DNA from: Telopea speciosissima
Lineage: Eukaryota; Streptophyta; Magnoliopsida; Proteales; Proteaceae
Direction: 5' to 3'
Assembly: GCF_018873765.1 (NCBI RefSeq)
Contig: NC_057916.1
Location: 49,292,540-49,356,539 of the forward strand
Length of the DNA: 64,000 nucleotides
The position numbers and the translations under genes were made by a program. Each line of letters opens with the position of its first letter. The first letter of the stretch is position 1. This document shows, piece after piece, positions 22,008 through 31,689 of the stretch. Below the pieces are notes generated by a model, which ran no database searches, was not told where the DNA came from, and saw only the letters and a program-made list of their open reading frames with translations.

Positions 22008-22708
22008 GATCCATGGTTTGGTCAAGAATTTGACCAACCCCAAAATTTGCAATCTTGACTTGATTTCTTATGTTGATAAGGAGATTCGAGGGTTTGATGT
22101 CTCGATGAACGATCCTGCACCGGTGGAGGTAAGCGAGGCCACAAAGGATCTGATAACCACAGAGGCGAGAATTGGTTCATTGGCGATGTGTTTTTGTTCA
22201 AGAGATCCATCGTCCATGTATTTGAGGGGGACTTGGATTTTGCCGCCGTAATCGAACATTCTGTGGCACTTGACAATGTTAGGGTTGTCAACAGTTCGAA
22301 GGATCTCGATCTCGCAGTAGATCTGGCGGTGACCAGAGTCTTCATGGTTTTCGTAGATGACTTTGAGGGCGTAGAGACGGCCAATGGGTTTATGATGGAC
22401 TCTGTAGATAGTTTCACCACTGTCGCTTCTGACGCAGTTGAGCCTCAATTCTTCTCTCACTCACAATGAAAGCTAAGAGCTTGCTCGAAGACAACCCAAC
22501 TAGGGGATTTTACCTCTTTTTGTTGAATTGCTTCAGGCGCTCAAAGGCCTATGGTAGAGATCAGAGGTATTTGGCCCCCAAAAGTAGCGACGGAAGGGAG
22601 AGGGATGACGAAGGAAGGGTCGTGTTGGGGGAGAGGGAGGGTTAGGTCTGGTTTACGACGAGAAAGATTTGTAGTGGTTGTGGGCAGTGGGGGTTGAATC
22701 GGTCTCAT
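22008..22708 (-). pseudogene. Captured MAP kinase kinase fragment (MKK4/5 type)
   Basis: The minus strand starts with ATG at 22708-22706 and reads MRPIQPP, then RRKPDLTLPLPQHDPS, the N-terminal basic/Leu docking region typical of plant MKK4/MKK5. After a frame shift the kinase domain follows. The glycine-rich loop is decayed (RSDSGETIYRV). The Lys block GRLYALKVIYENHEDS, the hinge region PLKYMDDGSLE and, after another shift, the catalytic loop [10 protein letters not shown] (about 22078-22107) are readable. The DFG motif reads NFG (about 22043-22051). The fragment ends after ILDQTM, directly at the TIR, so the activation loop and C-lobe are missing. It cannot be an active kinase. The parent gene would phosphorylate MPK3/MPK6-type kinases in defence signalling. 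Confidence 0.88.
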
Positions 22709-22858
22709 GACTTGGTTTTATGCTTCTTTTTCTTATATTTCTCCTCCTCCTCCTCCTCTTCCTTCTGCTTTTCCTTCCCCATCAACTTCTTCTTCTTGTT
22801 CTTCTCTTTCGCCTTCTTTATCACCAATGCCTTCCTCAACAACTCGTAAAACACCTGT
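22709..22858 (-). pseudogene. Lys/Glu-rich possible captured exon of unknown origin
   Basis: On the minus strand, after a TTTATACAG splice-acceptor-like end, an open stretch of about 50 codons reads VFYELLRKALVIKKAKEK and then Lys- and Glu-rich repeats (KEEEEEEEKYKKKKHKTKS). It stops at a TGA overlapping the ATG of the MKK fragment (22705-22709). I do not recognise the source gene. It may be a third captured exon or the 5' UTR of the MKK fragment. Confidence 0.35.
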
Positions 22859-22937
22859 ATAAAATAGAAACACAGAGCATAAAGATGTTGATTTGCCTCT
22901 CTTCAGCATCCATGAGCACAACTAGAATTTTAGTACA

Positions 22938-22942
22938 AGTAT
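22938..22942 (+). repeat. Target-site duplication of N2, left copy
   Basis: AGTAT before the N2 LTR edge TGTTTGCG; the same bases are at 29556-29560. Confidence 0.9.
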
Positions 22943-24621
22943 TGTTTGCGTAAAATAATAACTGCAAGAGTACAGATCAATCGTAGCTACGGGTCGAACT
23001 CAAGGAGATATACGCCACCGTATTTTCCTCACTTTAAAGTAATGCAAAGTGAACCAAATTAAAGTGTTAAATTAAACTAATTAAACTAACAAAAATTAAC
23101 GTGTCCTAACTCACAAGCTTCTAACGAATGAAATTGGCGTCCTAACACATATCCATCTAACCTATTAAACTAACGCGGATTGGAAGGGATAGATTGCAGC
23201 CACACACCACAACCACATAAAAAAAAAATAAAAGAAGAAGAAGGATGATGGGATAGAAGAGTGGGAGAATGAGTTTAAGAGTTTCAGAGAGTAAAAACCT
23301 GTAGTTAAAGAGCTTGAATACTTAAACAAACCTGGCATGGCTTCCTCTTCTAAATCTCCAAGTCTTGTCATCAACTTAGGAACTTAGACTAGAAAGCTTG
23401 AAACTAAACTAGAATTATTACAACCATATTGAAGATATAAAATTAAAGCATGAATCAAAAGCATTACAACCATGGAATTGAAAGCATGAAATCAAACTAG
23501 AACTTAGAAAGCCAAAAACTAGAAGAAGAGAAGAAGAAATTTCACTAATTAATTGAACTAAAAACTGAATAAAAACTAAACTAAAACTAACTTAAAAACT
23601 GAACAAGAACTAACTAAAAATTAACTTGTTACAACCCAAAGGGCAAGCGGTATTTATAGGGGTAAGAGGAGAAGAGGGAAGAGAGAAGAGGTAGGAGAAA
23701 TATTCCCTAAGAGAAGAGAATATTCTCTTCTACTTCCTTCTTTGCATTACTTGAATCCTAAGAAAAAAGAGAAAAATAGAAACTAAGAGAGATAAAAATC
23801 CTAGTTACATAAACCTTCTATTTTTCAAAAAGTAACTTTCTAATTCTAAACTTGTGCTTCCTTTTCTTTGTAGGTGTCTTCTCCAAGCAATGAGATCAAG
23901 GCATCTTTGACTTTTCAGCCTTCCATGGATGAGAGAATATTTTTTCAAAAGAAATCTATTCATAGTAAAATTCCAAAAGTACCCCTAAAAAGTTGGAGGA
24001 GAGAGAGAATAAGGGTGATGACTAGGATTCCACTCAATCAATTAATCAAATACCCATTAAGTCCTCTAGAAAAATCGTGGAGGGTGTGTGTGCACCCTCT
24101 AAAAATCATGGACAACTATGGGCCTTCAAAAATTGTGGAACCCTGTGGTAGTGTGGGTCCCCCCCATGTGGCTAGCAGTCCTTCTCTCTCTTCAAGAATG
24201 AAAAATTACCGAAACAATCCTGTACTTGCAGTAGATCTCCACCATTGCTTAGAAGTACCTTCTTTAATGTCAAAAATGTCCTTGGGCAATGGCAAAATGA
24301 CTATGGGCTTGCACTACAGCTCCTTTCTAACCCATTATCCATTCTTGGGCTGAAAAGAATAATCAAATGCATGGAGGCCTAAATGGATGCGTAACTGAAT
24401 TCCGTCACGTGAATCTTACTCAAAATTTAGCTCTTAACACAATCATATAAAAACATTGGGCAGCTTTACGTGTAAATTTGGAGATGTAACCCCCGATAGT
24501 CCAGAATAGCAATAAATAGGCCAAAAACCTGAAAAGCATAAGAAAGCACCAAGTAACTCTGTCAAATGTGGTAAAATGTATGCTTTATGCCCTAAGATTT
24601 CACACATAAATGTGCTCATCA
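22943..24621 (-). repeat. 3' LTR of N2
   Basis: It reads from TGATGAGCAC at 24621 leftward to GCAAACA at 22943. It matches 27863-29555 over its length with substitutions and small indels; the ORFs in it on the plus strand (23874-24353) are chance frames. A TATA box on the minus strand lies at 23651-23658. Confidence 0.9.
23651..23658 (-). promoter_or_regulatory. Candidate TATA box in the N2 3' LTR
   Basis: The minus strand reads CCCCTATAAATACC. The other LTR has the same motif near 28589-28597. Confidence 0.55.
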
Positions 24622-24637
24622 AATTCCCCCACATTTG
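24622..24637 (-). other. Polypurine tract of N2
   Basis: The minus strand reads AAATGTGGGGGAATT directly before the LTR start TGATGAGC, as in N1. Confidence 0.75.
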
Positions 24638-25686
24638 AATGATACTTGTCCTTAAGTAAAGCAAAAGAAAAACTAATCTAGAATGCAGAAAATCCTAACT
24701 CACTTTCGTAGGAATCACGGTTGCACTTAGCATGTGCAACAAGCCTTTGAACCCCTAGGTTACCCCTAGTGGACGAGTTTTGTCTCGTGGGTGTTTGTAG
24801 TGAATACACACCCAAAATTCAATTGTAAATGAATGGTGCAAATTTTAATCATGGCATAAGCAGGACAGTGCACATAATCCCAAAAAGTGCTCAACTAAAG
24901 ATCAAGGAGCCAAAGGTTCCCTCACACTTGAATTTTATCACCCCACATCAATTCAAGTAACAAGCATGCATCAAGTTCAAGGGATCTCCTCATATCTTCT
25001 GAACACTACTTACCTTCAGGTAAACCACTCATAGCATCGATGGAACCAAAGACTTAGGCTTTGAGTATTTTTTACCACACTTTCTTTTCAGGCATTAAGG
25101 CAAAAGTTTTTCTTTCACAATAGTAAACTCTATTTCTGCTCCACTCCTATTCTCTGAATGACATGGTAGAGCATACACCAGACACCCAAATACTTGGTAG
25201 CTTCGCTTTTTGCATATATCCATAAGACATTGAGGCATTGATGAACGAGTTTTTTTTTTTTGAGTTTCCTTCCAAGGAATTTCGATCAAGTCACCCTGCT
25301 TCATGAGGCACAGTGCCCTGTCTAGTCCTAAGGAATTCCACTTTCTTTTCTGTTTCTTTCACTTTTTCTTTTTTTTTACTTTCATGCCTTGCCTTGCCAC
25401 AAACAAATTGGTCTCAACTACCAGCCAAAAGATCAAAGGGTCCATAAAACACATAGAGGAATCTAGCCATCAAATGAAATAATGCTCATATTTTCCAACT
25501 CAATCCCTCTCACGAAATACAAACCAACTACCATCCTTGAAAAGAGATTTTTTTATTATTTCGCATGCTAGGGCACCTAATTCCCTCTTTCCTTCGCTTT
25601 GCAATCAAAGAAACGTATGCATAAAATCAAACTACCGCCAGAATCAAAATTCACCAATTAAGCCCAATACCCCCCCCATACTTAAT
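24638..25686 (-). other. N2 3' internal non-coding region, shared with N1
   Basis: There is no domain-bearing ORF. On the minus strand it follows the same order as N1 9501-10195: a segment with CTAGACAGGGCACT, a segment with CTACCAAGTA, and a block of about 105 bases at 24700-24805. That block differs from N1 10041-10145 at only a few positions by eye. Confidence 0.75.
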
Positions 25687-27278
25687 TCATGTAGTGTCCT
25701 CAATGCATGCAGAAAAAAAAGAATAAGGACAAGAGAGGAGATGAATGGGCTTACCAAATATAATCAAAAGGGGATCATGAAGAGTCATGTGCTCTACAAC
25801 AAGTACTTGGGGCATTAAAAGAAATCTCAATCCATGGCCGGCAAATGTAGAAAGAGCTTCAGAACCAGAAAACACTCGACTATGAATTTTAGTAAAGAGA
25901 GAAATAATATAGAACTTAAGCACAACTGAGAAATATCCAACAGAAAAATCTGTCCTCATGGGACAGTGAAAAATGAAGGCAATAAAACTCATGCCATAAA
26001 TCCTCCCCTTCTCTCCCGTTTGCAATGTAGAACACATGTCATGTTTAGAAAAACCAACCAAAAATAGATCACAGTAAGCATCAAAAGAATCATAAATATC
26101 AGTAACCTCATCAAGATAATCATAAAAAATGAGAGTTTTACTCAAATCAATCCTAGCAATAGAACTGTCCGCTCTTTGCAGAACTTGGTTTGTCAAATCA
26201 GGATCACGATAATTTGCTTCAAAAGCATCATGACTAACATTGTCCTCTTCAACAAAATCACCAAACCTAGGAGGTTTGGACAAATCAACATGTGAGACAA
26301 TGGAATCCTCAAAATGACAATTATCTGGGTTTTCCAAAGAGAGAGAGGGAGATCGAATTTCCTGGGTTTCTATGCTACCATAAAAATCTTATTCTAAATT
26401 AGTAGAAACAATAGGCTCACTAAGATAAAAAATTTCAGGCAAAAGCTGGACTTTCCCAGGTGGCTCATCAAACTGTGCTTCACTAACATCTTCAGGAGAC
26501 TCAATCTCAACAAATAAATCATCTTGATGATCAGTTTGTTGGGGTGGACTCTCATTAATTTCAAACTGGGGTGGTGGACTTTCAACATCACTAAACTGGG
26601 GATGGGGTGGTTCAGGCTGACTAGGTAATGTACCCGTTTCCTCCTTTTGCACCATGGTGATCAGTTGAGAGAGTTGCTTCTCCCTGATATTGTGGCTTGT
26701 CGTGAGAAGGGCTATATGTTTCTCAATCTCACTCAGTCTAGCCTCGTCACCCATTTTCTGAAACTTAGGGGGTTGGTGATATGGTTTAAGGAGAGGTGGC
26801 CCAGTGAGATTCAATGGAGGGTTGGGCATTGGAGGACCAAACTGACCATGGGATTGGAAATTGGGTGGTCCAGCTTGGTTATTCCATTGATCCCACGAGA
26901 AATTGGGACGATCAGTCCACCCCTGATTGTAAGTGCTAAAAGAATTGTACTGAAATTGAGGACTCACGTTCTCATCACCATAGCTACCCCCATAAAGATT
27001 AGGGCATCCTTCCATAACATGGATAGCTTGGGGATGTGACCAATCAAAATTTTTTGAAAGCCCATAGTTGGGTTGGGAACAAAATTGTACTAAGGTGGTG
27101 CAAAGTTATTCTCTAACTCTCTACTTTTGGCCGCCCTAGCCTGGTTAAACCTTTCTCCCAAGGTCATATGTGCCTTAGCATGGTTCCACCTTTCTCCCAA
27201 AGTCATAGGTGCCTTAGCTTGGTTCCACCTTTCCCCTAAAGTCATAGGTGGCGGTGTACCTCCTATTATTCTAGACAT
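25687..27278 (-). pseudogene. N2 gag-related protein with an unrecognised C-terminal half
   Basis: The minus-strand frame starts near 27278 (MSRIIGGTPP) with three 13-residue MTLGERWNQAKAP-like repeats. After a shift near 27085 it reads VMEGCPNLYGGS and YNQGWTDRPNFSWDQ, as in the C-terminal part of plant Ty3 Gag. It continues through Pro/Gln-rich and acidic stretches to a TAA at 26389-26391. The same frame goes on (26337-25687) with two similar units (VDLSKPPRFGDFVEEDNVSHD and IDLSKTLIFYDYLDEVTDIY), then a hydrophobic stretch (FSVVLKFYIISLF). It has no capsid core, knuckle, protease or RT. Function is unknown. Confidence 0.6.
27143..27259 (-). repeat. Three 39-bp tandem repeats in the N2 coding region
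   Basis: Units begin at 27143, 27182 and 27221, exactly 39 bp apart. Being a multiple of three, they keep the frame and encode 13-residue repeats (MTLGERWNxAKA). Confidence 0.85.
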
Positions 27279-27838
27279 GCATAAACTAACCACCTATCCC
27301 AAATTGAGGTCTCCCTTAGACAAATTAAAGAAAAATAAAAGACTAGAAAAAATTCACTAAAAACATGAGGGAATAAATAGACAGTTGGTGCATTGGCCTC
27401 AAAAATCGAAACAATGGTTCCAAAGTTGTAAGGGTGTCATATAGGTTTATAGCAAGGGAACCCGTATAGTCTTCTATAGCCACCTACGTGCGACTCCAAG
27501 TGCATTCTAATGTAGAATAGAGGACTACTATACGTTTCTGTTTCCAAACCACTCACTCTGTCGACGTCACTTTCCAGTTATTAAAGTTGGTCACCTCCAA
27601 AGATAAGTCATATGCCATTCCACCCAACCAAGTCAAGAATCCTATGAGGGGCACCAAAAGAGGTTGAGTTTGAGCACAAGAAGGACTTTAGATTGGGCGC
27701 ACAGTCTTTGAAACAGAAGAGAAACAATATGAGGTTTTCAAAAACTGAAAATTTTTTTTTTACAAGAAAAAAAAAAAAGAAAATAAACTAAGCACTCTGA
27801 ATTACTTAAAATTCAGAAAAATAAAGTGGACAATAATC

Positions 27839-27856
27839 TCCCTGGCAACGGCGCCA
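27839..27856 (-). other. Primer binding site of N2, tRNA-Asp type
   Basis: The minus strand reads TGGCGCCGTTGCCAGGGA, one mismatch from the N1 site, next to the 5' LTR (27863-29555). Confidence 0.85.
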
Positions 27857-27862
27857 AAAACT

Positions 27863-29555
27863 TGGTTGCACAAAATAATAACCGCAAGCGTACGGATCAA
27901 TCGTTGATACGGGTCGAACTCAAGGAGACATACGCCACCCTATTTTCCTCACTTTAAAGTAATGCAAAGTGAACCAAATTAAAGTGTTAAATTAAACTAA
28001 TTAAACTAACAAAAATTAACGCGTCCTAACTCATAAGCATCTAACGAATTAAATTGGCGTCCTAACACATATCCATCTAACCTATCAAACTAACGTGGAT
28101 TGGAAGGGATAGATTGCAGCCACACACCACAACCACATAAAAAAAATAAAAGAAGAAGAAGGAGAATGAGATAGAAGAAGAGAGAATGAGATAGAAGAGA
28201 GGGAGAATGAGTTTAAGAGTTTTAGAAAGTAAAAACCTGTAGTTGAAGAGCTTGAACACTTGAACAAACCTTGCATGGCTTTCTCTTCTAAATCTCTAAG
28301 CCTTGTCATCAACTTAGGAACTTAGACTAGAAAGCTTAAAACTAAACTAGAATTATTACAACCATATTGAAGACATAAAATTGAAGCATAAATCAAAAGC
28401 ATTACAACCATGGAATTGAAAGCATGAAATCAAACTAGATCTTAGAAAGCCAAAAACTAGAAGAAGAGAAGAAGAAATTTCACTAATTAATTGAACTAAA
28501 AACTGAATAAAACCTAAACTAAAACTAATTTAAAAACTGAACTAGAACTAACTAAAAATTAACTTGTTACAACCCAAAGGGTAAGGGGTATTTATAGGGG
28601 GAAGAGGAGAAGAGGGAAGAGAGAAGATGTAGGAGAAATATTCCCTAAGAGAAGAGAATATTCTCTTCTCCTTCCTTCTTTACATTACTTGAATCCCAAG
28701 AAAAAAAAGAAAAATAGAAACTAAGAGAGATAAAAATCCTAGCTACATAAACCTTCTATTTTTCAAAAAGTAACTTTCTAATTCTAAACATGTGCTTCCT
28801 TTTCTTTGTAGGTGTCTTCTCCAAGCAATGAGATCAAGGCATCTTTGACTTTTCAACCTTCCATGGATGAGAGAATATTTTTCAAAAGAAATCTATCCAT
28901 AGTAAAGTTCCAAAAGTGCCCCTAAAAAATAAGAGGAGAGAGAGAATAAGGGTGATGACTAGGATTCCACTCAATCAATTAATCAAATACCCATTAAGTC
29001 CTCTAGAAAAATCATGGAGGGTGTGTGTGCACCCTCTAAAAATCATGGACAACTATGGGCCTTCAAAAATTATGGAACCCTGTGGTAGTGTGGGTACCCC
29101 CATGTGGGTAGCAGTCCTTCTCTCTCTTCAAGAATGAAAAATTATCAAAACAATCCTGTACTTACAGTAGATCTCCACCATTGCTTAGAAGTACCTTCTT
29201 TAATGTCAAAAATGTCCTTGGGCAGTGGCAAAATGACTATGGGGTTGCACTATAGCTCCTTTCTGACCCATTATCCTTTCTTGAGCTGAAAAGAATAATC
29301 AACTGCATGGAGGACTAAACGGATGCGTAACTGAATTCCATCACGTCCATCTTGCTTAAAATTTAGCTGAACACAGCCATGCAAAAACATTGGACAGCTT
29401 TACGTGTAAATTTGGAGATGTAGCCCCTAATAGTCCAAAATAACAATAAATAGCCCAAAAACTTGAATAGCACAAGAAAGCACCGAGTAACTCTGTCCAA
29501 TGTGGTAAAATGTATGCTTTATGGCCTAAGATTTCACACATAAATGTGCTCATCA
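27863..29555 (-). repeat. 5' LTR of N2
   Basis: It is the partner of 22943-24621. Both copies keep the tip sequences and the TATA-like box; they differ at scattered bases and at a short repeat near 28150-28200. Confidence 0.9.
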
Positions 29556-29560
29556 AGTAT
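29556..29560 (+). repeat. Target-site duplication of N2, right copy
   Basis: AGTAT, identical to 22938-22942. Confidence 0.9.
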
Positions 29561-29676
29561 GGGAGAGCTTTTCGATATCCTTTTTGACACCCGCAATCAA
29601 TCGTACTTCTGGTTGGATCCTTTTGGATGAGTATGGCCGATTGCTGGATGACACTGGAAACAATAATAACAACCAT

Positions 29677-29967
29677 TGTTGGTGTGATGATCAATGAGAA
29701 AGAAATGAAATTAAAGTAGCAAGGAGGGAGACACTTCTACAAATGCACAGGATTGTTTAATTAGTTTTGAAGGATAGAAGTGCCGCCATATATACGATTC
29801 TTGGTATTCTTGGTGCATTAATATAGTTGCAGAGACTCATATAGCTTGTCTCTGTGGTGGCTATTAAAATAGGGGTGGTGATGTGTGGAGGGTTTGGGAC
29901 GTATAGGGTTTTGGTGCCATTATCTCTGTAACGATTCTCTTCGACCCCTAAACCATCTTTCTGATTT
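29677..29967 (-). other. Pack-MULE sequence upstream of the NLR fragment
   Basis: This stretch between the NLR fragment start and the right TIR has no ORF or domain. It may be captured upstream or promoter sequence of the NLR gene; no clear TATA box at a useful place stands out. Confidence 0.4.
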
Positions 29968-30192
29968 GAGTAATAGGGGAAGGGGGTGTGAAGTTAGGGA
30001 TGCCCTATGGGCAAAATGGTAAACTCACACCTTCAAAGAGTGTATATTAGTCATTTTAAGGCAAACTTAACTAATACCGTAACACTTAACTAACAGAGTG
30101 AGAACTCAGGGGGTGCGGCTATATAATTTAGAAACACAGGGGGTCGCTCTATATTTAGTACAAACCTTAAGGGGTGGTAGTGTAATTTTTCC
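29968..30192 (-). repeat. Right terminal inverted repeat of the Pack-MULE
   Basis: The reverse complement starts GGAAAAATTACACTACCACC and matches 21782-22007 to the inner end TTACTC. Confidence 0.9.
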
Positions 30193-30201
30193 TTAAAAGA
30201 A
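30193..30201 (+). repeat. 9-bp target-site duplication of the Pack-MULE, right
   Basis: TTAAAAGAA; the left copy TTAAAAAAA differs at one position. Confidence 0.75.
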
Positions 30202-31018
30202 ATATGGGAAAGAGTGTGCTCCCAAGTGTCCCATTGATGGTACTCCATCACCATCGAACGAAGACAATAGTTCTTAATCTTTAAGTCTCCTCTCATAGGC
30301 TTCACAAATTGTAGCCTCTCACAAAGCTAAATCTATCATACAAATACAGCAAGGGTAGTTCTAAAAGCATGGCAAAAAAAAGAAAGAAAAAAACATCATC
30401 AAGAGGAGAACAAAGAATACCTGCAACAAGTAAGGACTACCAGAGAAGTCTTCACTATGAGGGGTCTGACTCCCACTCAAGATGTCCAGCCCTCTCATCG
30501 TTTCCACCAAGACAGTAGGAACGATGTCGCCACACCATTTGATTTGCTTGACGACCTCCATCAACACAGGGAAGCCCCACGAGCACCAGAATGAAGAAGG
30601 AATTGAGTAATGACATAGAATAAGAAAGCTCTCTTTCTACACCATGATCACCTCTACATTGACATGCAAAAAGGCGAATGATCGCCAAAATATCGATGCG
30701 GTGACCATGCATAAAGTGTGGAAGGCGTCCCTGTTCCAACCCAAAGCAGGACATGATATCCTTAGAATAGTCATCCTTCAAAATGGGACGTATCATACAT
30801 AGCATCATGACAAGGGAAAAGGAAACATGCATGGAATTTCTCATAAGTCGGACATACCTCAGTTGTGCCAAAGCGAAGCATGTGTACCTCTTGGATCCGA
30901 TAGCGAGAAACACTTTAAAGCAAGTCCCATGCAAGCGTCGTGTTCTTCATACCATCAGATGCTAAAGATGCACTCTTCCCAAAGCCTCACGTTCATCCTT
31001 CAGCATAGAATCCATCCA

Positions 31019-31689
31019 TAAACTCTAAACCTTGTCCATTATTCGAGGAAAATAAGAGAACAACAAAACAAGAGAAGAGGGAAGAAGAAGAGAAAATCCC
31101 CCAACAGAAAGGGAAGAATAGAATAAGAGTTTCTACACTCCCTAAACCCTTAAAATAGCCCCAAGGACAAGAAAGGGCTCAAGAAGGGAAGGGGAATCGA
31201 AAAATCTCACAACTAGGCATTTCAAAAAGGAAACAAATCAAAATTGGAAGCACGGAGTTGACATTGAAACACCCCGAGTTGACAACGAACCATGGTCTTA
31301 TCGACATCGACACACTGTCAAATATTTTACTTCGATGTCTATCCCAGATGGCTCACTATCGGGCAGTATATTTTTACTGTTTAAGTTTGCTCGACAGTTA
31401 GACAATGGTACTCGACACTCACATTACCAAACTCGATGTCGAGAGAAGCCAATTGATTGACGATCGACAGTAGCTTGATGTCAACACTATAACTTACAAC
31501 CTAAGTTGAGTTTACACATTTTTGGGCAATCCGCACTACATCAGTGCGTCCCTGCCATCCCAACAAAATATCCTACACCCTAGGGTCACTATGGACCATT
31601 CCACATCATATGCACATCCACACAACTCCTTTCGAACTACCCAACCATCTAATTGATTAAAAATCCAAAATTTGGAATAAAAAATCATT
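31019..31689. other. Tat-A stretch between the two antisense ORFs, with LTR-like sequence
   Basis: There is no domain-bearing ORF. From about 31250 to 31500 the sequence is rich in TCGACA/TCGATG words and resembles part of the Tat-A LTR (54770-55010), for example AGCTTGATGTCAAC against CACTTGATGTCAAC. It lies upstream of the DUF7745-like ORF on the minus strand and could be its promoter region. Confidence 0.45.

Larger units (their letters stand above)
22943..29555 (-). mobile_element. N2: non-autonomous LTR retrotransposon, minus strand
   Basis: Two LTRs (22943-24621 and 27863-29555), a tRNA-Asp-type primer site and a polypurine tract bracket an internal region of 3.2 kb, flanked by the TSD AGTAT. 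The only long coding region is a 27278-25687 frame. No protease, RT or integrase is present. The LTR tips (TGATGAGCACATTTATGTGT), primer site and 3' internal region match N1, so the two belong to related families that depend on other elements. Confidence 0.9.
22884..29676 (-). pseudogene. Captured NLR coiled-coil (Rx-type N-terminal) fragment, split by N2
   Basis: Reading the minus strand from ATG at 29676-29674 gives VVIIVSSVIQQ. After a one-base shift come PEVRLIAGVKKDIEKLSHT up to the N2 junction, and after N2 (from 22942 down) ILVVLMDAEERQI near 22890-22925. The pattern EVRLxxGVKKxxEKLS with VLxDAEERQ is the start of the coiled-coil domain of plant CC-NB-LRR immune receptors. The sequence leaves the family pattern after ERQI. 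Only about 60 residues are present; the NB-ARC and LRR parts are absent. It sits upstream of, and in the same direction as, the MKK fragment. Confidence 0.75.
21782..30192. mobile_element. Pack-MULE (Mutator-like) carrying MKK4/5 and NLR gene fragments
   Basis: Terminal inverted repeats of about 226 bp (21782-22007 and 29968-30192) start GGGAAAATTAC and GGAAAAATTAC and are flanked by a 9-bp TSD. Without N2 the element is about 1.8 kb. It has no transposase. Between the TIRs, all on the minus strand, lie a piece of an NLR coiled-coil region, a Lys-rich possible exon and the first two thirds of a MAP kinase kinase gene without introns. Capture of host gene pieces by Mutator-like elements is well known in plants (Pack-MULEs). 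It is inserted in the DUF7745-like ORF of Tat-A and is split by N2. Confidence 0.88.
21420..31018 (-). pseudogene. Tat-A antisense accessory ORF, DUF7745-like, split by the Pack-MULE
   Basis: On the minus strand the piece 31018-30202 gives RFGTTEVCPTYEKFHACF, RKRAFLFYVITQFLLHSG and IVPTVLVETMRGLD in shifted frames. The same three blocks occur in Tat-B (FRFGDVKTTPTIEEFQACM, RRKAYLFCMIGRYLL, ITSTVLAETFKGLD). The far end continues beyond the Pack-MULE at 21773-21420 (YVRLMGLGHTSFYISNRLHR). The fold corresponds to a family I remember as DUF7745, an uncharacterised plant domain often carried by Tat-type elements. It runs opposite to Tat-A gag-pol. Function is unknown; it is broken by frame shifts and the insertion. 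Confidence 0.62.

Noticed and set aside
22068-22460. A functional protein kinase gene
   Set aside because: The frame is shifted at both ends, the glycine loop is decayed, DFG reads NFG and the C-lobe is missing; it lies inside a Pack-MULE.
23874-24353. A 159-codon open frame on the plus strand, with a copy at 28916-29289
   Set aside because: It lies inside both LTRs of N2, antisense to the element, and is broken differently in the two copies.
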